Source of the DNA: CAKZML01 sp963823435
GTDB taxonomy: Bacteria; Pseudomonadota; Gammaproteobacteria; Steroidobacterales; BM003
Direction of reading: 5' to 3'
Assembly (NCBI GenBank): GCA_963823435.1
Contig: CAWGLN010000002.1
Coordinates: forward strand, 124,001 to 188,000
Length of the DNA: 64,000 bases
Under the pieces are notes generated by a model. The model did not search any database. It saw only the letters and a list, made by a program, of their open reading frames with translations, and was not told the origin of the DNA. Shown here in pieces: positions 54,059 to 63,900 of the stretch. Position 1 is the stretch's first letter; each line of letters starts with the position of its first letter. A program made the translations under genes and the position numbers.

Positions 54059-56731
54059 ATGACCAATTCATTTAATGCGCGCAGCACCCTTAAGGTCGGT
54101 GGAACCGACTACGAGATCTATAAGCTGGACTCGGTAGGTGCGGACCGCCTTACCCGCCTCCCCTACTCCCTCAAGATTCTGCTCGAGAACCTCCTGCGGC
54201 ATGAGGACGGTGTGAATGTCACAAAGAGTGATGTGGAGGCCCTGCTGAACTGGGAGGCCAAGGCAGAGCCCAGCCAGGAAATTTCCTTCACCCCGGCCCG
54301 GGTGATTCTCCAGGATTTCACCGGTGTACCCGCTGTAGTCGACCTGGCTGCCATGCGTGATGCGGTGGTCAAGCTGGGTGGCAAGGCCGAGAGCATCAAT
54401 CCCCTGTCACCGGCAGAACTGGTGATTGACCATTCGGTGCAGGTGGACCGTTACGGTAGCGCCACGTCCCTGGGCGAAAACAACGCCATCGAATTCGGCA
54501 GAAACCAGGAACGTTATTCCTTCCTGCGCTGGGGTCAGAACGCCTTTGACAACTTCCGTGTCGTACCTCCAAATACGGGTATCGTTCACCAGGTCAACCT
54601 GGAATTCCTGGGTCGGGTCGTGTTCGGCAATAAAGGCAAGAAAGCCCAGGCCTACCCCGACACGCTGGTTGGCACCGACTCCCATACCACCATGATTAAC
54701 GGTCTGGGCGTGCTGGGCTGGGGCGTGGGCGGAATTGAGGCGGAGGCAGCCATGCTGGGCCAGCCTGTGACCATGCTGATTCCCCAGGTTATCGGCTTCA
54801 AGCTGAAGGGGAAACTCAGGGAAGGCACCACGGCCACCGACCTGGTGCTGACCGTGACCGAAATGCTGCGCAAGAAGGGTGTGGTCGGCAAATTCGTCGA
54901 GTTCTTTGGAGACGGGCTATCCAACATGCCGCTGGCCGACAGGGCGACCCTGGGCAACATGGCGCCGGAGTTCGGCAGCACCTGCGGTATTTTCCCGATT
55001 GATAAGGAAACCATTCGTTACCTCGAACTGTCCGGTCGTGATTCCGACCAGATTGCCCTGGTGGAAGCCTATGCCAGGGCCCAGGGTCTTTGGCACGAGC
55101 ATGGCCAGCCCGAGGCTGATTACACTGACGTACTGGAACTGGACATGGGCGAGGTAGTACCCAGTCTGGCCGGGCCCAAGCGCCCGCAGGACCGTATTCC
55201 CCTGACCGCCGCCAGCAAGACATTTGCGACCCACCTGGCGCCGATTGCCAAGGCGCGTAGCGAGGGTGGCAAGGCCAAGGTCAACATGGACGGCAAGTCG
55301 TTTGAGATAGAGGACGGCGCTGTGTTGATTGCGGCTATCACCAGTTGCACCAATACCTCCAACCCGGCCGTGATGGTGGCTGCCGGCTTGTTGGCGCGCA
55401 AGGCTGCGGCCCGCGGACTGACCGTCAAACCCTGGGTGAAAACCAGCCTGGCGCCCGGCTCACGCGTGGTCACCAACTACCTGGACAAGGCAGGCCTGAC
55501 CAAGGACCTGAATGCAATGGGGTTCTATACCGTGGGTTACGGCTGCACCACCTGCATTGGCAACTCGGGCCCCCTGGGTCCGGAAATCACCGAGGCCGTG
55601 ACCAGCGGCAAGCTGGTGGGTACATCGGTACTCTCGGGTAATCGCAACTTTGAAGGTCGTATTCACGCCCTGGTGCAAATGAATTTCCTGGCCTCTCCGC
55701 CATTGGTGGTGGCATACGCCCTGGCCGGCAACATGAACGTGGACCTCTACAATGACGCCCTGGGCACCGACAAGGGTGGCAAGCCGGTATTCATGAAGGA
55801 CATCTGGCCGACCCAGGCCGAGGTGGCCGACATCATGGGCACCTGCCTGGATCGCGCCATGTTCCAGCGCAGCTATGCAGACGTGTTTGCGGGCGACGCC
55901 AACTGGAATGGCCTGCAGGTTCCCGCCGGTGAGATCTACGAATGGGATCCGACCTCCACCTACGTGAAGAACCCGCCCTATTTCGAAGGCATGACCCTGG
56001 AAACCGGGGCCGTAGAAGATATCCGCAATGCCCGCGTGCTGGCGCTGCTGGGCGACTCGGTTACCACAGATCACATTTCTCCGGCCGGCAACATCGCCAA
56101 GGACAGCCCGGCGGCCCGTTACCTGATCGAGCAAGGCGTGACACCCGAAGATTTCAACTCCTACGGTTCACGACGTGGCAACCACGAAGTGATGATGCGT
56201 GGCACTTTTGCCAACATTCGGCTGCGTAACCAGTTGGCGCCCGGTACCGAGGGTGGCTGGACCGTGCACATACCCAGTGGTGAACAGACCTCCATTTACG
56301 AAGGCGCCATGCGCTACAAGGATGAGGGTGTTCCCCTGGTGATTTTCGCCGGTAAGGAATACGGGACCGGCTCCTCGCGTGACTGGGCTGCCAAGGGCAC
56401 CAAGTTACTGGGCGTACAGGCGGTGATCGCGGAGAGCTTCGAAAGGATCCATCGCTCAAACCTGATCGGCATGGGCGTATTGCCACTGCAGTTCAGGGAA
56501 GGAGAGAACGCCGGCAGCCTGGGTCTGACCGGACGTGAGCTGGTCAGCATAGAAGGCCTGGACAACGCAAGGTCGAAAGTCGTGACGGTTGTAGCCACGG
56601 CCGACGATGGGAAACAGAAACGATTTGAGGCCGTGGTCCGGATAGATACCCCCAAGGAAAGGGAGTACTACCTCAACGGCGGAATCCTGCATTACGTGTT
56701 GCGTCAGCTGGCCAAAGGCCAGGCAGCCTAG
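54059..56731 (+). CDS. acnA: aconitate hydratase AcnA
   Basis: Isomerises citrate to isocitrate in the TCA and glyoxylate cycles. At 890 residues it is the AcnA/IRP type. The [4Fe-4S] ligands are in ITSCTNTSNP and GYGCTTCIGNSGP. GTDSHTTMINGLGVLGWGVGG and NYGSRRGNHEVMMRGTFANIRLRN (here NSYGSRRGN) and GKEYGTGSSRDWAAKG form the rest of the active site. The promoter upstream and a ribosome site (GGGAG) before the ATG support this start. Confidence 0.96.
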   Translation: MTNSFNARSTLKVGGTDYEIYKLDSVGADRLTRLPYSLKILLENLLRHEDGVNVTKSDVEALLNWEAKAEPSQEISFTPARVILQDFTGVPAVVDLAAMRDAVVKLGGKAESINPLSPAELVIDHSVQVDRYGSATSLGENNAIEFGRNQERYSFLRWGQNAFDNFRVVPPNTGIVHQVNLEFLGRVVFGNKGKKAQAYPDTLVGTDSHTTMINGLGVLGWGVGGIEAEAAMLGQPVTMLIPQVIGFKLKGKLREGTTATDLVLTVTEMLRKKGVVGKFVEFFGDGLSNMPLADRATLGNMAPEFGSTCGIFPIDKETIRYLELSGRDSDQIALVEAYARAQGLWHEHGQPEADYTDVLELDMGEVVPSLAGPKRPQDRIPLTAASKTFATHLAPIAKARSEGGKAKVNMDGKSFEIEDGAVLIAAITSCTNTSNPAVMVAAGLLARKAAARGLTVKPWVKTSLAPGSRVVTNYLDKAGLTKDLNAMGFYTVGYGCTTCIGNSGPLGPEITEAVTSGKLVGTSVLSGNRNFEGRIHALVQMNFLASPPLVVAYALAGNMNVDLYNDALGTDKGGKPVFMKDIWPTQAEVADIMGTCLDRAMFQRSYADVFAGDANWNGLQVPAGEIYEWDPTSTYVKNPPYFEGMTLETGAVEDIRNARVLALLGDSVTTDHISPAGNIAKDSPAARYLIEQGVTPEDFNSYGSRRGNHEVMMRGTFANIRLRNQLAPGTEGGWTVHIPSGEQTSIYEGAMRYKDEGVPLVIFAGKEYGTGSSRDWAAKGTKLLGVQAVIAESFERIHRSNLIGMGVLPLQFREGENAGSLGLTGRELVSIEGLDNARSKVVTVVATADDGKQKRFEAVVRIDTPKEREYYLNGGILHYVLRQLAKGQAA

Positions 56732-56811
56732 GCTCACCGGGGCGGCGACCGGTTCGCCGCCCCTGATTTTTCGCGACCTCAGTTGTCGAGGCAGGGACCA
56801 TCCGAGCAGCC

Positions 56812-57560
56812 ATGTCGATAGACAGCGAATTGCTTGCTTTACTGCGCGACGGTCCGCGTATCACCGTGTTGACCGGCTCGGGTGTATCTGCTGAAAGCGG
56901 CATTCCCACTTTCAGGGACGCACACACCGGCCTGTGGGAAAAGTTTTCACCGGAAGAACTGGCGACGCCGGAGGCTTTTCAGGCCAATCCCTCCCTGGTC
57001 TGGCGCGTGGTACGCCTGGCGTCGTGAAGTAATCGCGGGCGCGCAACCCAATCCGGCGCACTTTACCCTGGCACGCATGCAGGCCCGGGTTCCCGGCTTC
57101 ACCTTGCTGACCCAGAACGTGGACGGACTGCACCAGCGGGCCGGCAGCCGTGGACGTAGTCGAATATCATGGCAATATCATGCGTTCGCGCTGTAGCCGC
57201 CCTGGTTGCCTCCCGGATACACCCTCGGGAGAGGGTGAGCCACCTCGCTGCCCGGCCTGCCAGGCCCTTATACGCCCCGCCGTGGTATGGTTTGGCGAGT
57301 CCATCCCGGCCTACGCCCACCTTAAGGCAACCGAGGCCAGTGAGGATTGCGACTTGTTCATCGCAATCGGGACCTCGGCCATGGTGTACCCTGCCGCAGG
57401 ACTGGCGGAGCTGGCGAAATCCCGTGGAGCTCGCTTTCTGGAAATCAACCTGGACAGGACACCCCTGTCTCGCCTGGCGGATTTTCGCTTGCAGGGCCCC
57501 GCGGCGAGGGTGCTGCCGGAATTGGAACAAGCGGTCTGGCCCGGTGTCGAAACACTATGA
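56812..57560 (+). pseudogene. cobB: sirtuin-type NAD-dependent protein deacylase, two frameshifts
   Basis: A CobB-type protein in three reading frames. First: TVLTGSGVSAESGIPTFRD. Second, from an extra base at about 57007: WYAWRREVIAGAQPNPAHFTLARMQ and TLLTQNVDGLHQRAGS. Third, from an extra base at about 57149: VEYHGNIMRSRCSRPGC, CPACQALIRPAVVWFGESIP, GTSAMVYPAAGLAELA and the C-terminal helix. Removing the two bases restores a 248-residue protein. The catalytic His (YHGN) and four Zn Cys are preserved. Whether it is a real pseudogene or error cannot be decided here. Confidence 0.85.
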
Positions 57561-57606
57561 GTTGCGACGCAGCCCGGAACAAACACTCTTTGATGGAGAA
57601 GTGGAC

Positions 57607-58656
57607 ATGGCAGTCGGATTTGAAGGCATACGAAACTGGTGGACCCAGCGCAAGCTGGCGCTTGCGAGCGGCAGGACCGGAAAACCGGCAAGTTGGCGCA
57701 GGCGGGCCGGTTATGTCTTGCTGTCACTGTTTCTCCTGACCCAGCTTGGCCTGGCCTGGCACTGGTCCCGGGAACCGGATCTGTACTGGATAATACGTGG
57801 TCCCGAAGGTGGCGCCGAAGTAGTCGGTTATGCCACTACACACACCCTGGTGCAGGTTGCTACCACCTTGTTGGACAAGCCAGGCGGCTACCTGAGTAAT
57901 GACATCACGCCCCCCAGCGTATTCCTGGACAATATTCCGGCCTGGGAACTGGGTGTGCTCACCCAGGTCAGGGACCTGGCGCGTGTGTTGCGCAATGACT
58001 ATAGCCGTTCACAATCCCAATCCACCGAGGATCCAGCCCTGAGCAAGGCCGAGCCTGCGTTCAATTTCGACAATGACTCCTGGTGGCTGCCGGCCAGTGA
58101 AAGCAAGTATCGCGAGGCCATCGCAGACCTGGACGATTATTTGCTCAGGCTGCAGGACTCAACGCAGTCGAACACCCAGTTTTTCGCCCGCGCCGACAAC
58201 TTGCGGGAATGGCTGGCGGTGGTGGAAAAACGCCTCGGCAGTCTCTCCCAACGCCTCAGCGCCAGTGTGGGTCAACAGAGAGTCAACACGGACCTGGCCA
58301 ATGATCCCTCGGCCGCCGCCAGCACACCCAGTGCGGACAGCGTTGCGGTCAAGACCCCCTGGTTGCTGATCGATGACGTGTTTTACGAGGCCCGTGGCAC
58401 GTCCTGGGCCCTGGTGAACTTTATGCGTGCGGCGCAGTTTGATTTTGGGCAGGTGCTCAAGGACAAAAACGCCGAAGTCAGCCTGCGTCAGATCATCCGG
58501 GAACTGGAGGCGAGTTTGCAGCCCATGGGCAGCCCCATGATTCTGAATGGCGATGCTTTCGGCCTGTTTCCGAATCACTCACTGGTCATGGCTTCCTACC
58601 TGGCGCGAGCCAATTCGGCGGTGATCAATCTTCGGGAATTGCTGGACCAGGGTTAG
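57607..58656 (+). CDS. DUF2333 family membrane-anchored protein
   Basis: A 349-residue protein with one N-terminal transmembrane helix (AGYVLLSLFLLTQLGLAW) after a basic cytoplasmic stretch. The rest, with WDNDSWWLPASE (here FDNDSWWLPASESKYREAI), FFARADNLREWLAVVEKRLGSLSQRLS and FYEARGTSWALVNFMRAAQFDF, fits the DUF2333 periplasmic family of proteobacteria; function unknown. The ATG at 57607 follows GGAG. Its end overlaps the convergent SGNH gene by 32 nt. Confidence 0.87.
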   Translation: MAVGFEGIRNWWTQRKLALASGRTGKPASWRRRAGYVLLSLFLLTQLGLAWHWSREPDLYWIIRGPEGGAEVVGYATTHTLVQVATTLLDKPGGYLSNDITPPSVFLDNIPAWELGVLTQVRDLARVLRNDYSRSQSQSTEDPALSKAEPAFNFDNDSWWLPASESKYREAIADLDDYLLRLQDSTQSNTQFFARADNLREWLAVVEKRLGSLSQRLSASVGQQRVNTDLANDPSAAASTPSADSVAVKTPWLLIDDVFYEARGTSWALVNFMRAAQFDFGQVLKDKNAEVSLRQIIRELEASLQPMGSPMILNGDAFGLFPNHSLVMASYLARANSAVINLRELLDQG

Positions 58657-59380
58657 CCAGTAATCCGCGGGCGAGGGCCAGGCCCAACTTGTCGCAGCCC
58701 CTGGCCGAGGGGTGATAGCCATCCTCGGCCAGGAATTCAGCCTCCAGTGCCAGGTCCATGGTCAGCAACAACCAGTTGTTTTCCCTGCATACCGCGGCCA
58801 ATTCAGCATCCAGCAAGGCGGCTCTCAGACCGAGCATGAATCGCAATGGCTGTGGAATACCTGCGAACAGATGCATGGGCGGGACCTGGCAGAAGACCGG
58901 TGCGCCCGCCCCCGATTGGGACAGAAACCGCCCAAACTCGCGGAGCGTTCGGCGCCAGGTCGCCAGGCTGGTCAGCGCCGTTGTGTCGTTTACGCCGCCC
59001 AACCAGATCACCCAGTCCGCCCCGGAAATATCTTGTCGCTTCAGACGCTGGAGCAGTTCAGCAAGCCGAATACCATTCCAGCCCATGGCTTGCCAGGTCA
59101 CAGGTCTGCCACCGATACGGTTCAGGTGTGCGGCGAGGCGTGATGGAAGACTCTCCTCAAAACACTCCACACCGACGCCGGCGACCGGGGATTCACCGAC
59201 CATCAGCAGACCCAGGGCGCGGTCGTTCAGATCACCTGATCTGCCCAGGCGCGCTCCCCGGGCTTCCGGCAGTTTCACCGCACGCCTGCGCGCCACAAGA
59301 CCCAGGGGAATAAGCAGAACAAATAAGGGAAACAGTCCCCACCACAGTATTTGCAGTACAGCGGGGTGAAATTTTCTCAA
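58625..59380 (-). CDS. SGNH/GDSL-type hydrolase with an N-terminal membrane helix
   Basis: About 251 residues from a TTG start at 59380, just after the rhomboid stop. A hydrophobic helix (LQILWWGLFPLFVLLIPLGLV) anchors the protein. SGNH blocks: MVGESPVAGVGV (GES instead of GDS, Ser retained), AMGWNGIRLAEL with the conserved Gly/Asn, WLGGVNDTTALTS, and DGYHPSARG with the Asp/His pair. Such hydrolases act as esterases or lipases; the substrate is unknown. Translationally coupled to rhomboid. Confidence 0.82.
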   Translation of the reverse strand: MRKFHPAVLQILWWGLFPLFVLLIPLGLVARRRAVKLPEARGARLGRSGDLNDRALGLLMVGESPVAGVGVECFEESLPSRLAAHLNRIGGRPVTWQAMGWNGIRLAELLQRLKRQDISGADWVIWLGGVNDTTALTSLATWRRTLREFGRFLSQSGAGAPVFCQVPPMHLFAGIPQPLRFMLGLRAALLDAELAAVCRENNWLLLTMDLALEAEFLAEDGYHPSARGCDKLGLALARGLLANPGPAIPED

Positions 59381-59384
59381 TGCT

Positions 59385-59996
59385 TCATACCCGATGTGAA
59401 CCAAAAGGCCAGCGCCCACGCCAGAACTGGATGAGCACAAAACCAAAGAACATGCCCCCCAGATGAGCAAAGTGCGCCACACCCGTCTGCATGCCAAACA
59501 CGCCCAGCCACAATTCCAGCAATCCGTAACCCAGCACGAAGTACTTTGCCCTGATGGGAATCGGCGGGAACAGCAACATCAGTTTTCGGTTGGGAAACAT
59601 CATGCCGAAAGCCAATAGAATTCCAAACACGCCCCCGGACGCGCCGACCGTCGGGTAAACCAGTCCGCTCAGGTATGCCGCAAGCAGTTGGGTGACCGCC
59701 GCGCCGACCACACAGCCGAAGTAGAAAATCAGGAAACGGCGGGTCCCCCAGGCAACCTCGATCTGCGTGCCAAACATCCACAGTGCGAACATATTGAAAA
59801 ACAGATGGCCGAAATCGCCATGAATAAAAGCATAGCTAAGCAATTGCCATGGCATGAAGTGACCCGGCGGCCACAGCGCGAATAGACCGAGAATCAGGCG
59901 TCCGTATGCGGGCTGGCTAAACAGCAGAAACACAATGCCATTCGCGATCAACAAGGCCTTGATAGCAGGAGTGGTCACCTGGGAACCCTGGAGCAT
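59385..59996 (-). CDS. rhomboid-family intramembrane serine protease
   Basis: A 203-residue, six-helix membrane protease. The HGDFGHLFFNMFALW, GASGGVFG (Ser120) and AHFAHLGGMFFG (His178) motifs give the Ser/His dyad. WQLLSYAFIHGD is the family L1 region. It is second in an operon after the YgjP-type metallopeptidase (12-nt gap) and before the SGNH hydrolase. Confidence 0.93.
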   Translation of the reverse strand: MLQGSQVTTPAIKALLIANGIVFLLFSQPAYGRLILGLFALWPPGHFMPWQLLSYAFIHGDFGHLFFNMFALWMFGTQIEVAWGTRRFLIFYFGCVVGAAVTQLLAAYLSGLVYPTVGASGGVFGILLAFGMMFPNRKLMLLFPPIPIRAKYFVLGYGLLELWLGVFGMQTGVAHFAHLGGMFFGFVLIQFWRGRWPFGSHRV

Positions 59997-60008
59997 GGAA
60001 GGCCCGTC

Positions 60009-60728
60009 CTAACGTCGGTAGAGCCATGGCGGAACATCGCGCCAGGCCAGGTTAAGCGCGCGATCGAGCTTCCTGGCGCCCGGCGCCAGACTTTCGAGCA
60101 GACTCCAGAATTTCGGCGAGTGATTCATATGTCGGGTATGGCTCAGCTCATGCAAGATCAGGTAATCGACCAGGGCAGGCTCAACAAACAGGGCGGCCGC
60201 ATTCAGGCTTATGGCCCCCCTGGATGAGCAACTCCCCCAACGGCTTCGCTGCAGGCGCATCTGACTGTGCTTGAATCTCAGCCCTGTTTCGCCTGAAAGA
60301 AATTCAAGTCGTGGCACCAGCATGCGCTTGCCCTGCTGCTTGAGCCAGGCTTGCAACAGCCTGAAACCCCCGGGATCACCCGGTTGCTTGCCGTGGACCT
60401 GTATTTCTTCGGGTAGAACGCGCAAGCGGCTCTGGCCATCGGAAGGCACGTGACTGACCCTCCACTGCCTTTCGACAAACCGGAAGCTGATTTCAGACGG
60501 GAAAAGTGCGACCGCAGGCCGATCTTGCACGCCAAGCGCGCGCTTCGCGCGCTCAATCCATTCACGGTTCGCGCCCACAAAGCTCTGGACCTCACTCGAG
60601 GCAGTACGCTTGGGCACAACCACCTCAACCTGACCATGTGGATCTACCCGTATGGACAAGCGCCGGGCCCGCCCGCTTACACGTACATGGAAGGAATCGG
60701 TTAGCTCCAGGGGCTGGAGTAGGGACAA
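60009..60728 (-). CDS. YgjP-type zinc metallopeptidase (SprT/M48-like)
   Basis: A 239-residue protein of the DUF45/YgjP family. LILHELSHTRHMNHSPKFW is the HExxH Zn site with the third ligand downstream; RWGSCSSRGAISLN is the family's substrate-cleft stretch. The TTG start has no strong ribosome site and the first few residues are uncertain. It is the first gene of the YgjP-rhomboid-SGNH run. Confidence 0.88.
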   Translation of the reverse strand: MSLLQPLELTDSFHVRVSGRARRLSIRVDPHGQVEVVVPKRTASSEVQSFVGANREWIERAKRALGVQDRPAVALFPSEISFRFVERQWRVSHVPSDGQSRLRVLPEEIQVHGKQPGDPGGFRLLQAWLKQQGKRMLVPRLEFLSGETGLRFKHSQMRLQRSRWGSCSSRGAISLNAAALFVEPALVDYLILHELSHTRHMNHSPKFWSLLESLAPGARKLDRALNLAWRDVPPWLYRR

Positions 60729-60910
60729 CTGTTCAGAAATCGCATAATCCTCGAAGGATGGGTCGTAGCTAGCCTACCAAGGCCGGGCATTCTTGACCAT
60801 CGCCAGGCGGTCAGGAATCGACGCCTCCCCGTCAATACGTTAGGATTCCGCGGCATAACCCGGGTAAGGCCTGCTGACCATCACCCGCTTACACACCACG
60901 GAACCGCCTC

Positions 60911-63900
60911 ATGAAACTGACCAGACCCTGCTTGTGGCTTGTGATCGCCACCCTGCTTCCCCTTGTTGCCACCCAGGCTGCGGAAAAGACTGCCGAAAAC
61001 AGCGACGACGCAAAGTGGGATATCAGTAATCCGCCCGGTGAGGTGGTCAAGATCAAGATTGACACCCGTGAAGGCAGCTGGATGAGCCTGGATGTCAGTC
61101 CCGACGGCACGCAACTGGTGTTCGATCTGCTGGGCGACATTTTCCTGCTTCCGATCGCAGGCGGTGAAGCCAGGGCGATCACCCGTGGCATGGCCTGGGA
61201 TATGCAGCCGCGGTTTAGTCCGGACGGCTCTCGCATAGCGTTCGTCAGTGACCGGGATGGCGCCGACAATGTCTGGACCATGAACCTGCAGGGCAAGGAA
61301 ATGGCCCAGATCACCAGTGAGGATTTCCGCCTTGTCCACAATCCTGCGTGGACGCCGGATGGCAACTACATTGCGGTACGCAAGCACTTCACCCGACAGC
61401 GTTCCCTGGGGGCCGGTGAAATATGGCTATATCACGTGGCCGGCGGCAAGGGCATACAGGTGGTGGAACGCAAAACTGATCAGAAAGACATTAACGAGCC
61501 CGCTTTTTCGCCTGACGGCCGTTTTCTGTATTACAGCGAAGATGCCACGCCCGGCCCCTATTTCGAGTATGACAAGAACCCGCACAGCGGCATTTACGTG
61601 ATTAACCGGCTGGACCGGAACAGCGGCGAAACCCGCCAGCTGGCAGGTGGCCCTGGCGGAGCCGTGCGCCCCACCCCGTCCCCGGACGGCAGTCGCCTGG
61701 CATTCGTGCGCAGGGCCGGCAAGGACACTGTGCTGGTCGTCAAGGATCTGAACAGCGGCGTGGAAACACCCGTATTCAGCAAGCTTGACCGGGACAATCA
61801 GGAGACCTGGGCAATTCATGGCCTGTATCCCGCCATGGCATGGTTGCCGGGCAGTGACGGATTGCTGTTCTGGGCCGGCGGCAAACTCAATCGCCTGGAC
61901 CTGGCGAGCAAGCAGCTTGGCGACATACCCTTTCATGTAAAGAAGATCGAAAATGCCCGCAAGACCGTGCGCTTCGCCACGCCGGTAGCCCCACCGCAGG
62001 TGGACGTCAAGATGTTGCGCTGGGCAAACGTTTCGCCCGATGGCAAGTCGGTGGTTTATTCAGCCCTGGGGCATCTATACCAACGAACCCTGCCGGAAGG
62101 TGTCCCGGTCCGCCTGACCGGGCAAGACGATCATTTCGAGTACTTTCCCTCGTTTTCCAGCGATGGAAGCAAGATCGTTTACGTGAGTTGGGACGACGAT
62201 GAACTGGGTGCGATACGCGTGGTCCCGGCCACCGGCGGCCGCGGACAGGTCATCACCACCGATCCTGGTCATTACGCCGAGCCGTCATTTTCGCCCGATG
62301 GCCAAAGCATCGTGTTCCGCAAGATGTCAGGGGATAACGTGCGCTCACCCTGGTGGGGCGAGGAACCGGGTATCTACGAGATTTCAGTGACTGGCGGCAA
62401 GCCCGACTTGCTGCTTCGGGACGGCCAGCAACCACGCTATGGTCAATCTGCCAACGAGATTTATTACACCCGTGAAAAAGGCGGCGCCTACGATATCAAG
62501 GCCATCGCCGACGGCAAGCTGGAGTTTGTCCGGCGAACCCTCAGTACGGGTGAGGAGCAGGTGCTGGCGGAGAGCACCTGGGCCACGGACTACCGGGTGT
62601 CACCCGATGGCAAGTGGCTGGCATTTCGTGAGCGTTTCAACGCCTGGCTGACACCCCTCCCCATGACGGGAAAGGCCGTGGAAGTCGGGCCCGTGATGGA
62701 CAGTCTGCCGGTGCTGCGATTGTCCTCGGATGCCGGTGAATACCTGCACTGGTCTGGTGATGGCGAGCAACTGCACTGGTCGCTTGGACCGACCCTGTAC
62801 AGCCTGCCCCTGGCAAAGGCCAAACAAGACCTGTTTGCCGCGGGTGACAAGAAGACCCTGAGCCCCGACCAGGTTCAGTCCGTGGGCATCGGATTCCAGG
62901 TTCCCTTCGCCACGGTCGAGGGCAAGATTGCCTTCACCGGCGTACGTGTTATCACGATGAAAGGTGACGAGGTTATCGAGGACGGTGTCGTGATAATTGA
63001 CGGCAATCGCATTGCGGCGGTAGGCAGTCGCGTGGATACGCCGATACCCAGGGATGCCAAGTTGATCCTGGCCGGTGGCATGACCGTCATGCCCGGCATT
63101 GTCGACGCGCACTGGCACGGCAGCGAGGGCCGTGGGGAAATTGTGCCCGAGCAAAACTGGTACAACTACGCGAGCCTGGCTTTCGGGGTCACCACCATCC
63201 ACGATCCGTCCAACGACAACAGCACGATTTTCACGGCCAAGGAAATGCAGCGTGCAGGCATCATCACTGCGCCTCGCATATTCAGTACCGGGACTATTCT
63301 TTACGGCGCCACGGCGGATTTCACGGCCCATGTGGACAGCCTCGATGACGCTCTGACACACTTGCGTCGTATGAAGGCGATAGGTGCGGAAAGCGTGAAG
63401 AGCTACAACCAGCCTCGCCGAAATCAACGCCAGCAGGTGCTTGAGGCCGCTCGTGAGGTCGGCATGAACGTGGTACCCGAAGGTGGCGCATTGTTCCAGA
63501 GCAACATGAATATGCTGCTGGACGGTCATACCGGCATCGAACACGCCCTCCCCATCTGGAGGTTTTACGACGACGTCGTGCAACTGTGGTCGCAGACCGA
63601 GTCCGGTTATACGCCGACCATGGGCGTGGCCTACGGCGGACTGGGAGGCGAGAACTACTGGTACGATCACGACGATGTATTCGAGAACCAGCGCCTGATC
63701 AACTTTACCCCGCCCAACCGCGTGGCCGCCCGCGCCATCCGCCGGTCCAAGGCCCCGGAATGGGACTACAACCATGTGGCCGTTTCCGAGGGAGCAAACC
63801 GTCTGCAGCAGGCAGGTGTATCAGTGCAACTGGGTGCACATGGCCAGCGTGAAGGACTGGCTGCTCACTGGGAAATGTGGATGTTATCCCAGGGAGGCAT

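Noticed and set aside
52817..57560. Programmed frameshifting in mnmA and the sirtuin gene
   Set aside because: There are no slippery heptamers or stimulatory structures at the breaks, and the family does not use recoding. Single-base insertion errors or mutations explain them better.
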